64,000 nucleotides of DNA from Psychrobacillus sp044762745 (GTDB taxonomy: Bacteria; Bacillota; Bacilli; Bacillales_A; Planococcaceae). Each line of letters starts with the position of its first letter. Position 1 is the first letter of the stretch. The stretch spans positions 1 through 64,000 of the forward strand of contig NZ_JBIWEX010000024.1 in assembly GCF_044762745.1 (NCBI RefSeq), read 5' to 3'. Made by a program: the position numbers and the translations under genes. The notes under the pieces were generated by a model. The model worked only from the letters and a program-made list of their open reading frames with translations. It searched no databases and was not told the origin of the DNA. This document shows, one piece after another, positions 1-6,475 of the stretch.

Positions 1-687
1 GACGATCCCGAAAAGTTAGCAAGTTTAGCACGACGATCAATGAAGAAAAAAAAGACTGAACTTGAACTCGCTCTTTGTGGGTATATTAATCAACACCAAC
101 GGTTAATGATAAAAACCATTCTAACTCATATTGATTTTTTATCTGAACAGGTTGAGCTGCTAAACCAAGAGGTGACTACTAGATTATCCTCCCATCAAGA
201 AGATATTGAAAGGTTGGATTCTATCCCTGGCATTGCCACTCGTATGGCGGAACAGATTATAGCTGAAGTCGGAACTGAAGTGGAGAAACAATTTTCCAGT
301 GCGGCTCACTTATGTTCCTGGGCAGGATTAACACCTGGACATAATGAGAGTGCGGGCAAGAGAAAATCAACCAACATGAAAAAAGGAAATAAATATTTGA
401 AATCTGCTTTAATAGAAGCCGCTCATTCTGTCAGAGGTTCCAAAACATATCTAGGAGCATTGTATAGACGTACTGCATCCCGAAAAGGTAAAAAACGGGC
501 AGGAGTAACTGTCGCTCATGCCATTTTAAGAATCTCCTATTATCTCTTAACCCGCAAAGAGATGTACGTAGATTTGGGAGAAGATTACTTTGATAAGCAA
601 AAAGAACAATCGATTGTACGATATTCTGTTCGAAGACTTGAAAACTTAGGTTACAACGTTACAATCACTGAACCAAACGCCTCCTAA
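1..687 (+). CDS. IS110-family transposase, C-terminal part (5' truncated by window edge)
   Basis: The frame is open from base 1, so the true start lies upstream. About 228 residues are visible. They contain a helical stretch followed by the C-terminal Transposase_20-type domain: a helix-hairpin-like IPGIATRMAEQIIAEVG segment, then CSWAGLTPGHNESAGKRKS and KGNKYLKSALIEAA, which are typical of IS110 enzymes and include the conserved serine region (NESAGK). The N-terminal DEDD RuvC-like domain would be outside the window. It catalyses site-specific strand exchange at a dinucleotide core without terminal inverted repeats (family knowledge). The last residues reach a clean TAA, so the 3' end looks intact. 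Confidence 0.88.
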   Translation, partial: DDPEKLASLARRSMKKKKTELELALCGYINQHQRLMIKTILTHIDFLSEQVELLNQEVTTRLSSHQEDIERLDSIPGIATRMAEQIIAEVGTEVEKQFSSAAHLCSWAGLTPGHNESAGKRKSTNMKKGNKYLKSALIEAAHSVRGSKTYLGALYRRTASRKGKKRAGVTVAHAILRISYYLLTRKEMYVDLGEDYFDKQKEQSIVRYSVRRLENLGYNVTITEPNAS

Positions 688-800
688 TCCAACCCATAAT
701 TTGATCCACATTTAGGCGCTGCATTTTTTAAAAAATAAATGAGATGCGTCTGATTTCGTATTGTCTTTTTCTCTAAATCGAAGCTTTTAATTTTCATGGG
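1..800 (+). mobile_element. IS110-family insertion sequence, 3' part
   Basis: The element enters from the left edge of the window with its transposase gene already open. After the transposase stop there are about 110 bp of non-coding right end. I place the right boundary at about 800, because the last bases (TAATTTTCATGGG) followed by AG recur at the right border of two 200-bp elements at 3620-3819 and 3872-4071. The sequence after the boundary (AGTTTAAGT...CCTTCAC) recurs after copy 2 and at an uninterrupted site near 6261. The left end, where IS110-group elements usually carry their guide (bridge) RNA, is outside the window. Boundary by internal comparison; family by the protein. Confidence 0.75.
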
Positions 801-896
801 AGTTTAAGTACAAACCTTCACAAGCTCTTCATAGTAACCACAAATTAACTGTTTGGCTCAAACATATCATAGTGTAAAAGATTATCAAAAGACTAA

Positions 897-1694
897 TTAA
901 TCTTTAGATAATGGCACTTCAATAGTCTTAGTAGGTCTATTTATGTCTTGTTCCCATTTTTTTATGACTTCGTCAGTTGTTTCTTCTAAATCAGCAACTG
1001 TCACTTTAATTTTATTGTCAGTAAGCCACTGAACATTTGTAATAGGCAAGTTGTAATTACTAAAATACTTATGATGTAAAGATGGTATTCTAGATTCGCC
1101 GCTAAATCCAAGATTGATTATGACTATTCTTTGTTTTGTTTTTTCACTATTAGAAAGTAAAAACATGACATTTTCTTGATTTGGAGAATAGGTGATTTCA
1201 CTTGTAAGAATACCTTCCCCTAAAGGAGCAATTGTACTTGTTTTGCTCTCTAAATTCAGATACGCACTAGCACAAACAGTTTTTCCGCAATCAAATGTTA
1301 CAAGATATGATGATGAAAATTTATTTTTTATCGGTGTATATTTTAAGGTTGATAGTACATCTTCTTGTTTGCCATAGTTATTTTCTGTTATGTAATCCAG
1401 GAAACCAATATACTCACCGTAATCAAGTTCCACTATTTCACCACTTAAAGAATTAATCATTGTAATTGAGTCAGGAAGGTTTGCTGAAGAAGTATTAATC
1501 CCACTTTTTTCACCAATAACGGAGAAAACAAAAATAAGTGTTGCTGCTAAAACGACTATACTTACTATAGCAGGAACTAATGAATTACTTTTTTTTGATT
1601 GAATTGAATGCTGTCGGATTTTTTGAACAACATTTCTCTGTTGTTGTGTCGTATCCCCAATTTTCATTTTTAATTGTCTTTTTATTTCATTCAT
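897..1694 (-). CDS. Membrane-anchored putative anti-sigma factor
   Basis: A 265-residue protein with a basic cytoplasmic N-terminus (about 1-40), one transmembrane helix (about 41-62) and a long extracytoplasmic C-terminal domain I do not recognise. It starts inside the end of the upstream ECF sigma gene with an 8-bp overlap and has its own GGGAGG site about 8 bases before the ATG. This arrangement is typical of sigma/anti-sigma pairs. No zinc-binding ZAS motif is visible, so the anti-sigma role rests on topology and gene order. The extracellular part could sense envelope stress (inference). Confidence 0.6.
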   Translation of the reverse strand: MNEIKRQLKMKIGDTTQQQRNVVQKIRQHSIQSKKSNSLVPAIVSIVVLAATLIFVFSVIGEKSGINTSSANLPDSITMINSLSGEIVELDYGEYIGFLDYITENNYGKQEDVLSTLKYTPIKNKFSSSYLVTFDCGKTVCASAYLNLESKTSTIAPLGEGILTSEITYSPNQENVMFLLSNSEKTKQRIVIINLGFSGESRIPSLHHKYFSNYNLPITNVQWLTDNKIKVTVADLEETTDEVIKKWEQDINRPTKTIEVPLSKD

Positions 1695-2205
1695 TTATAA
1701 ATACCTCCCATTGTTGAGTAGACAACATCTCTTTCAATCGTTCCTTTGCTTTTTTTAGTCGATACTTAATTGTGCTTTCTGAGGTATTTAAAGTATTGGA
1801 TATGTTCTGTATAGTCAGTTCTTTAAAGTAATATAGAATAATGACTTCTCGAAATTTAATAGGTAACGATAAGACCGCTTCAGCCACAATCAATTGTTCA
1901 TCTTCTAGAATAAGTTGATTTTTGGGTCGAATAATCTCAGTAAAAACATTGGTTAATGTTTGTGTCCTGTAACGCCAGCTCTTTAAATAATCTTTACATT
2001 GATTAATTGCCATTCGTGTTAAGTACGTTTTCAAACTTGATTGTGCTTGAAATTGCTCCGACTTAACCCAATAATTGATAAATACCTCCTGTACAATATC
2101 TTCTGCAGTATCCCAGTCTTTCACATAAAGATAGCTAAGCTGAAGTAAATAATCATTATGTTCATAAACAATAGATTGAAACCTATCATCATCTAGTTGG
2201 TCCAT
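1687..2205 (-). CDS. ECF-type RNA polymerase sigma factor
   Basis: About 172 residues with sigma region 2 near residues 8-75 (LQLSYLYVKDWDTAEDIVQEVF) and a region 4 helix-turn-helix near 115-165 (LPIKFREVIILYYFKELTIQNIS). There is no region 3, as expected for extracytoplasmic-function sigma factors. The longer start at 2211 puts the ATG directly against the GGGG ribosome site; the ATG at 2205 gives 6-base spacing, so I prefer it. It is followed in the same transcript by the putative anti-sigma gene. The pair sits at the edge of a cassette-like accessory region, so it may be acquired. The subgroup is not assigned. Confidence 0.85.
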   Translation of the reverse strand: MDQLDDDRFQSIVYEHNDYLLQLSYLYVKDWDTAEDIVQEVFINYWVKSEQFQAQSSLKTYLTRMAINQCKDYLKSWRYRTQTLTNVFTEIIRPKNQLILEDEQLIVAEAVLSLPIKFREVIILYYFKELTIQNISNTLNTSESTIKYRLKKAKERLKEMLSTQQWEVFINE

Positions 2206-2275
2206 AAGCATCCCCTTTCTATATATTAGACGATTTATAATATAAGAAAGTCTAATTTGTATTAATAAAAATAAA

Positions 2276-2305
2276 ATTCCAAGCCTTAATGCGTTGGCTT
2301 GGAAT
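2276..2305 (-). terminator. Rho-independent terminator upstream of the sigma gene
   Basis: A perfect 10-bp stem (ATTCCAAGCC/GGCTTGGAAT) with a 10-base loop. On the minus strand it is followed by a T-rich run. It separates the sigma/anti-sigma operon from the small genes to its right. Confidence 0.75.
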
Positions 2306-2371
2306 AAAACTTATGATTAATGTCCCAATTGAAAGTGCATTCTTTCAGATTCATCATATATTTGTTGCTTT

Positions 2372-2417
2372 AGTTCAATAAGAAAAAAGGCTTTACTCCT
2401 TCTTGAAGTAAAGCACC
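2372..2417 (-). repeat. Cassette-type terminator repeat, copy a
   Basis: One of four near-identical copies of a 45-bp element (others at 2745, 3310, 3820). On the minus strand it reads GGTGCTTTACT, a loop, AGTAAAGCC, then TTTTTTCTTATTGAACT. It is therefore a hairpin terminator placed immediately after the stop codon of the gene to its right. This copy directly abuts the 85-residue gene. Confidence 0.8.
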
Positions 2418-2420
2418 TCG

Positions 2421-2678
2421 TTAGCTAAAGAGTTTTTTATATAGATATATAATAATTCCACATATAATTGCTATTCCTACCAAAGAAAAGACAAAGAAAA
2501 AGGGGGAAATAACCATACCGAATGCTACTTCATTTTGAAGATAGTCTACTTTCTCCCACTCACCTGATATATCTGGTTTATAGAATTTTGTTTTTATATA
2601 ACCAATTCCTATCGTGCAAACAATATAAACTAAATGAATAATTACCGAAGCTATAAATGCTTGAATCACTAATTTCAT
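2421..2678 (-). CDS. Small membrane protein of unknown function
   Basis: 85 residues with two predicted membrane helices (about 5-28 and 50-80) joined by a short loop containing ISGEWEKVDY. It has a strong GGGGGAGGTG ribosome site. The gene is bounded on its 3' side by the 45-bp terminator repeat and on its 5' side by another copy of the same repeat, so it has the form of a single-gene cassette. I do not recognise the family. Confidence 0.6.
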   Translation of the reverse strand: MKLVIQAFIASVIIHLVYIVCTIGIGYIKTKFYKPDISGEWEKVDYLQNEVAFGMVISPFFFVFSLVGIAIICGIIIYLYKKLFS

Positions 2679-2744
2679 TTATACACCTCCCCCATAATTG
2701 ACCATAATAATCCCGATTTGTTACTTAAACTAAACTGCTGTTAT

Positions 2745-2789
2745 AGTTCAATAAGAAAAATGCTTTACTCCTTCTTGAAGTAAAGCACC
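2745..2789 (-). repeat. Cassette-type terminator repeat, copy b (intact junction)
   Basis: The second copy of the 45-bp hairpin repeat, directly downstream of the 158-residue gene. Its left flank (ACTAAACTGCTGTTAT, then AG) matches the left flank of the 200-bp element at 3620, but here the junction is uninterrupted. It therefore serves as an empty-site reference for that insertion. Confidence 0.8.
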
Positions 2790-3266
2790 TTAATTATTCG
2801 ATAAAATCACAATATCATCACTTCTTATTACTTCAAATATCAAGTCATCCTTGTTACTAAGAACCGAGAAAGAAGTCGCCTCTGTTTTATTTTGACTGGT
2901 AAAATATATCCCATATCCATTATTTTGTGGGTATCCATACAAATAACATACAACTTTTTCATCCTTCAAAAAAACAATTTGGTTCATTCCTTCACTTACT
3001 GTTTCACTGATATTATCCCATTTATAACCGACTGTTTTATATATCGTATCTTTTGTTATGTATGGGTCAAAGGAATAAGCTAAATCCCATTCAAATGGGG
3101 TTATATCGGTTAAATTTACGGTTTCGACAGATTGTTCAATAGACAACACTTCTTCTTTCAATAAATCTGCATTAACATCCCATAAATCCTTCTTTAATAG
3201 ATTTACTAAAATAAAAATAAACACAATGACAATAGCCACTATTGCTACTGTTTTTTTATTTTTCAT
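2790..3266 (-). CDS. Membrane-anchored hypothetical protein
   Basis: 158 residues with a short basic N-terminus and one membrane helix (about 7-24, AIVAIVIVFIFILVNLL), then an extracytoplasmic domain with no motif I recognise. No lipobox cysteine is present, so it is a signal-anchor rather than a lipoprotein. The ribosome site is a GGGGGGG run about 9 bases before the ATG. It is a second single-gene unit in the cassette-like array, with terminator repeats on both sides. Confidence 0.6.
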   Translation of the reverse strand: MKNKKTVAIVAIVIVFIFILVNLLKKDLWDVNADLLKEEVLSIEQSVETVNLTDITPFEWDLAYSFDPYITKDTIYKTVGYKWDNISETVSEGMNQIVFLKDEKVVCYLYGYPQNNGYGIYFTSQNKTEATSFSVLSNKDDLIFEVIRSDDIVILSNN

Positions 3267-3309
3267 AACAACTTACCCCCCCACACATCTTAAACTATTC
3301 TGCGACGTT

Positions 3310-3353
3310 AGTTCAATAAGAAAAAGCTATACTCCTTCTTGAAGTAAAGCACC
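3310..3353 (-). repeat. Cassette-type terminator repeat, copy c
   Basis: The third copy, slightly diverged (AAAAAGCTATACT in place of AAAAAAGGCTTTACT). It is flanked by GTTAG on both sides (3307-3311 and 3355-3359). This shows most clearly that the repeat unit is delimited by GTTAG/CTAAC boundaries. Confidence 0.8.
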
Positions 3354-3371
3354 CGTTAGTGGAATATCAAT

Positions 3372-3509
3372 TTATTTTTTATCTCTAATTTCTTTCAGTA
3401 TTTCTATTACACGATTGTTTTGTTCTTCAATAGATTTTAACCTTTTTTCAATTATGCTTGAAGAGAAAGACACAATTAGTACAATAGCTATTCCAATTAT
3501 TAAATCCAT
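3372..3509 (-). CDS. Very small single-span membrane protein
   Basis: A 45-residue frame: an N-terminal membrane helix (MDLIIGIAIVLIVSF...) followed by a charged coiled tail (EKRLKSIEEQNNRVIEILKEIRDKK). A GGGGGG ribosome site lies just upstream, and a terminator repeat follows the stop. This composition (helix plus Lys/Glu-rich tail) is common among short Bacillota membrane proteins of unknown role. It is supported by codon structure and position between two array repeats. Confidence 0.6.
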   Translation of the reverse strand: MDLIIGIAIVLIVSFSSSIIEKRLKSIEEQNNRVIEILKEIRDKK

Positions 3510-3619
3510 TTCTATTCCCCCCGTCTAAATCATTGTTTATCTGTGTATTTTTACTTAATACTACATACGTTTCAAATGGTTTAAAGTTACATGCTTGTTC
3601 AACTAAACTGCTTCTATAG

Positions 3620-3819
3620 CCATCCATGAAGCGCAAAATCAGTGCTTCACCACAGAGCATGAAAATGGTTAGGATTTGTCAATACTGATACTGACCTTAA
3701 TCCAGTCAACCGTAATCCATAGACTTATTTACGCTCTCCTCTTTTTTTTAACGATTAAGTAGGGGTCTTCTTAAGTATTGTCATTTTTCATTGTTTCTTG
3801 AGGAACTAATTTTCATGGG
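3620..3819. mobile_element. 200-bp non-coding IS110-like element, copy 1
   Basis: Exactly 200 bp lying between two AG dinucleotides, and identical to 3872-4071. The last 13 bases (TAATTTTCATGGG) and a GTATTGTC motif 45 bp from the end are shared with the right end of the IS110 element at 758-800. Removing it rebuilds a junction (ACTAAACTGCTTCTAT, AG, TTCAATAAG) that matches the intact junction at 2745. There is no convincing ORF. A GAAGC/GCTTC hairpin lies near its left end. I read it as a non-autonomous IS110-type derivative. Confidence 0.65.
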
Positions 3820-3865
3820 AGTTCAATAAGAAAAAAGGCTTTACTCCTTCTTGAAGTAAAGCACC
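3820..3865 (-). repeat. Cassette-type terminator repeat, copy e
   Basis: The fourth copy of the 45-bp hairpin repeat, lying between the two 200-bp elements. With the preceding 200-bp element it forms a 252-bp period. No gene lies directly to its right, because copy 2 of the element occupies the adjoining GTTAG junction. Confidence 0.8.
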
Positions 3866-3871
3866 CGTTAG

Positions 3872-4071
3872 CCATCCATGAAGCGCAAAATCAGTGCTTC
3901 ACCACAGAGCATGAAAATGGTTAGGATTTGTCAATACTGATACTGACCTTAATCCAGTCAACCGTAATCCATAGACTTATTTACGCTCTCCTCTTTTTTT
4001 TAACGATTAAGTAGGGGTCTTCTTAAGTATTGTCATTTTTCATTGTTTCTTGAGGAACTAATTTTCATGGG
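3872..4071. mobile_element. 200-bp non-coding IS110-like element, copy 2
   Basis: Base-for-base identical to 3620-3819, again bounded by AG at 3870-3871 and 4072-4073. Its removal rebuilds CACCCGTT, AG, TTTAAGTGAAATCC, which matches the uninterrupted junction around 6253-6276. Identity over the full length implies recent duplication or insertion. Confidence 0.65.
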
Positions 4072-4127
4072 AGTTTAAGTGAAATCCTTCACAATCATTA
4101 ACTATTTTAACATAAGTATCCAACAAA

Positions 4128-4162
4128 AAATCACCTCTCAGTAAACTAAAGAGGTGATTTTA
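4128..4162. terminator. Bidirectional hairpin terminator
   Basis: AAATCACCTCT and AGAGGTGATTT pair as a perfect 11-bp stem around an 11-base loop, with A- and T-rich flanks on both strands. It lies just inside the Tn7-like right end at 4183. Confidence 0.65.
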
Positions 4163-4182
4163 AAATTTCTTTATAAATATCA

Positions 4183-4228
4183 GTAACCGACTTTAATGTA
4201 AAGTTACTAACTTTAATGTAACTGGACA
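4183..4228. repeat. Tn7-like transposon right end (short form)
   Basis: Two tandem 19-bp sites (GTAACCGACTTTAATGTAA and GTTACTAACTTTAATGTAA) at exact 20-bp spacing, followed by CTGGACA ending in ACA at 4228. The preceding TTTATAAATATCA also precedes the four-site right end at 6319. The end is separated by exactly 5 bp (CTTTT) from an outward-facing left end at 4234. Confidence 0.6.
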
Positions 4229-4233
4229 CTTTT

Positions 4234-4375
4234 TGTCCAGTTACATTATAGTTGGTAACTCCAAAATTCAATAACAGCAACGAAATACGGATGTTTAAAA
4301 AAACTTTAATTTACATTATAGTTGGTAACCCCATCCAATCTTACTCCAAGGTTATTTTTCATTAAAGTTGGTAAC
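4234..4375. repeat. Tn7-like transposon left end A
   Basis: Begins TGTCCAG. Inverted copies of the 19-bp site follow at 4241-4259, 4311-4329 and about 4358-4375, separated by unrelated spacers. Widely spaced sites on the left and close-packed sites on the right are characteristic of Tn7-family ends bound by TnsB. The block is about 85-90 percent alike to left end B at 5368 and continues to a GCGAATATTTA-CTAAAGC motif at about 4438-4456. Confidence 0.6.
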
Positions 4376-4505
4376 CCAATGTTTTTCTTAATGTTACCGC
4401 TTCAACAATACAATAAGCAGTAATTCAATACTGATGAGCGAATATTTACCTAAAGCACCCTTTAAGTAATTTCCATTACAAAGTTTATCAATAACCACTA
4501 TTATT

Positions 4506-5303
4506 TCAATCAATGTCCCAATTTTTATCATAAGGTATTGAGGTGACGAGTCCAACTGAAGTATCTGTTTTTCCAACAAGCAAATAGTAATGACCATCTC
4601 TAATCACTAAAGAACCAGGTGGTTGTTGCTTCTCTTCTTCCGTTAACTGTAATTCAGGTGCATACTCGATACGAATATCTTTAAACCTGTAGATATCTTT
4701 CCATCTTTCAAAGTTGATACTTTCTCTATTGGATATAGCTTCAATTATTTGTTCAGCATCCTGTAGTACAATTTCATAATTATACTGATAAAGCAATCGA
4801 ATTTTTTCAAGTGACTTTCCTGTGTGATCATTTAAGTATAAAGTATTGAATGCAATAGTTATTTGAAATGTTCTGTTTTCTAAAACATGATATACCGTCA
4901 GTGCTGCAATATCCTTGCTTGTATCCACTACCTTGTCAAAATTCCAACCTTTATAAGTATTTTTAACTTTCTTCAATAAAAAAAGGTTTGATATTGAACA
5001 ATTAAATCCATCGTTATCAAGGTGCTCAATTATATAATCTTTACTATATGCTTCTTTCCGCAATTCTTCCCCGAAATAATAATCAAATGAGATCTGATGT
5101 AATGATTTTTTATATTCATTTGAATACGGATATTTATAATTTTCTTTAGCTTCCTCGGTATCAGGAATTCTAAATCTTGCATTTCTGATTAGGTCATACA
5201 TTTCAGGAGTGTAGTCTACAAATGCTAGTTTCTTCATCCCAGTAATGTTTATAGATATTTTATCATTCCATACTTCTAATATTACTTGTTCCTTTTTGTC
5301 CAT
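4506..5303 (-). CDS. HNH-endonuclease-like protein of unknown role
   Basis: 265 residues. Around residues 85-135, the segment LHQISFDYYFGEE...DYIIEHLDNDGFNCSISNLFLLKK resembles the HNH/AP2-associated pattern (an I-x-H-L/I-D-x-x-x-x-N-x-x-x-N-L core). The first catalytic histidine and zinc ligands are not obvious. The C-terminal part, ending in PPGSLVIRDGHYYLLVGKTDTSVG, may form a small beta domain. No RBS better than weak AGGTTG is visible upstream. It is cargo between two Tn7-like left ends. It could be a nuclease-derived defence or regulatory protein; the function is not established. Confidence 0.5.
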   Translation of the reverse strand: MDKKEQVILEVWNDKISINITGMKKLAFVDYTPEMYDLIRNARFRIPDTEEAKENYKYPYSNEYKKSLHQISFDYYFGEELRKEAYSKDYIIEHLDNDGFNCSISNLFLLKKVKNTYKGWNFDKVVDTSKDIAALTVYHVLENRTFQITIAFNTLYLNDHTGKSLEKIRLLYQYNYEIVLQDAEQIIEAISNRESINFERWKDIYRFKDIRIEYAPELQLTEEEKQQPPGSLVIRDGHYYLLVGKTDTSVGLVTSIPYDKNWDID

Positions 5304-5367
5304 AAATTAAAAAATCTCAACCTCCACCTTTAATACTGCAATAAATTCCCTTAATTATAACATTCAT

Positions 5368-5506
5368 TGTCCAGTTACATTATAGTTGGTAACTCCAAAA
5401 TTCAATAACAGCAACGAAATACGGATGATTCAAATAATTTTAATTTACATTATAGTTGGTAACCCATCCAATTGTACTTTAAGGTTTTTACATTATAGTT
5501 AGTAAC
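5368..5506. repeat. Tn7-like transposon left end B
   Basis: TGTCCAG followed by three inverted 19-bp sites at 5375-5393, 5445-5463 and 5488-5506, with the same spacer sequence (CAATAACAGCAACGAAATAC) as end A. The similarity runs on to GCGAATATTTAACTAAAGCC and a GTTAG at 5587-5591. The 317-bp gap between the flanking genes is largely this end. Confidence 0.6.
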
Positions 5507-5620
5507 CCAATGTTATGGTTTTAACTTAAAAATACGCAGTAATAATATTGATTATTTCGGAAAGCGAATATTTAACTAAAGCCTCCGTTAGTTGAATATG
5601 TAAGTTGAAATTTATAAGGG

Positions 5621-6097
5621 TTAGAGATTTAACACAGTTACTGGTTCATTTTCGCATATCTCACCGTTATCACGAAACCCAAAACTTTCATAGAACTTTT
5701 TAGCAACAATGTTTTCGGCTTCATATGCTAACCAACAATATTGAGCATGCCCTACAGGGAATGTGCGTATGAACTCCAATATTTTTTTCATAGCCTCCCT
5801 GCCATACCCTTGATTTTGAAATCTTTTATCAATCATAAGACGCAATATACAATAATTGTTATTAGCGATTTTCGGAAGCTCGTAACCAGTAATGCCATAA
5901 ACAATCATAACAAATCCCACTATCTGTTCATCAGCATAAATTGCAAAAGGAAGTGGACTTCCTCCATTGGTAGCAAGAACATAACATGAAGCAACACTTG
6001 AGAGATTGGATGCAACAAAACGGCGTTGGTCATCTGCAACTTCTAACTTGAATACCTCCCTTCGATTTTCTAATGTAATTTTCCGAAGTGAAATCAT
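5621..6097 (-). CDS. GNAT-family N-acetyltransferase (BltD/spermidine-type)
   Basis: 158 residues covering one GNAT domain. The acetyl-CoA pyrophosphate loop is LRLMIDKRFQNQGYGREAM (about 88-106), preceded by the beta-4 strand and followed by the C-terminal AENIVAKKFYESFGFRDNGE typical of the fold. Length and order resemble the diamine acetyltransferases of the BltD/PaiA type, but the substrate cannot be read from sequence. A good AAGGAGAG site precedes the ATG. It is the single gene between Tn7-like left end B and the right end, so it is probably mobile cargo. Confidence 0.75.
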   Translation of the reverse strand: MISLRKITLENRREVFKLEVADDQRRFVASNLSSVASCYVLATNGGSPLPFAIYADEQIVGFVMIVYGITGYELPKIANNNYCILRLMIDKRFQNQGYGREAMKKILEFIRTFPVGHAQYCWLAYEAENIVAKKFYESFGFRDNGEICENEPVTVLNL

Positions 6098-6227
6098 GTA
6101 ACTCTCTCCTTCCTAAAACTTTGAGTTTAATTGCAATCTTTCGCAAATACATTCTGTAATTACCATAAAAAATTCAATTTCCCTTGATATTCTTTCTCGG
6201 TAAAATGGACTGATTGTTGAACGCATG

Positions 6228-6290
6228 TTAAACAACACTCTTCAACTAAACTGCACCGTTAGTTTAAGTGAAACCCTTCACAATCTATGG
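6228..6290. repeat. Uninterrupted cassette junction next to the right-end module
   Basis: TTCAACTAAACTGCACCGTT, AG (6261-6262), then TTTAAGTGAAACCCTTCAC. It is the empty-site counterpart of the junction split by the 200-bp element at 3872. The reverse strand shows the CTAACGGTGCAGTTTAGTTGAAG form of the array junction. Confidence 0.65.
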
Positions 6291-6318
6291 CTATTTTAAC
6301 ATTCTTTTATAAATATCA

Positions 6319-6404
6319 GTAACCTACTTTAATGTAAAGTTACCAACTTTAATATCAGGTTATTAACTATAATGTAAAGTTACCATCTATAATGTAACTG
6401 GACA
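6319..6404. repeat. Tn7-like transposon right end with four 20-bp sites
   Basis: Four tandem 19-bp sites start at 6319, 6339, 6359 and 6379 in strict 20-bp steps (consensus GTTACCAACTATAATGTAA), then CTGGACA ending ACA at 6404. Four overlapping or abutting sites next to the terminal trinucleotide match the right end of Tn7-class elements. The 378-bp gap between the flanking genes holds this and the junction above. Confidence 0.6.
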
Positions 6405-6475
6405 AGGTTGTGAAGGTTACTTGAAAAGACTTTCTTAAAAGGGGGACTATTGCTTTTGAACATAAAGAAGTAACA

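Larger units (their letters stand above)
4234..6404. mobile_element. Composite of Tn7-like ends with cargo but no transposase
   Basis: Left end A (4234), left end B (5368) and right end (6404) enclose one gene each: an HNH-like gene after end A and an acetyltransferase after end B. No TnsA/B/C or TniQ-like gene is present, so movement would need proteins supplied from elsewhere. The 5-bp flanks do not match (CTTTT before 4234, TTCAT before 5368, AGGTT after 6404). The arrangement is therefore rearranged or nested rather than one fresh insertion. Confidence 0.5.

Noticed and set aside
3448..3660. 70-residue minus-strand ORF
   Set aside because: It runs into the 200-bp repeat, overlaps the better-supported 45-residue gene and has no ribosome site or protein-like pattern.
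4394..4597. 67-residue minus-strand ORF
   Set aside because: Overlaps the end of the HNH-like gene in another frame and lacks a ribosome site.
6319..6404. Regular 20-bp repeats as a possible CRISPR array
   Set aside because: The units abut with no unique spacers, and inverted copies occur in the left ends, which fits transposase sites.
5368..6404. A complete 1.04-kb transposon with target duplication
   Set aside because: The 5-bp flanks TTCAT and AGGTT do not match, so a simple single insertion is not supported.
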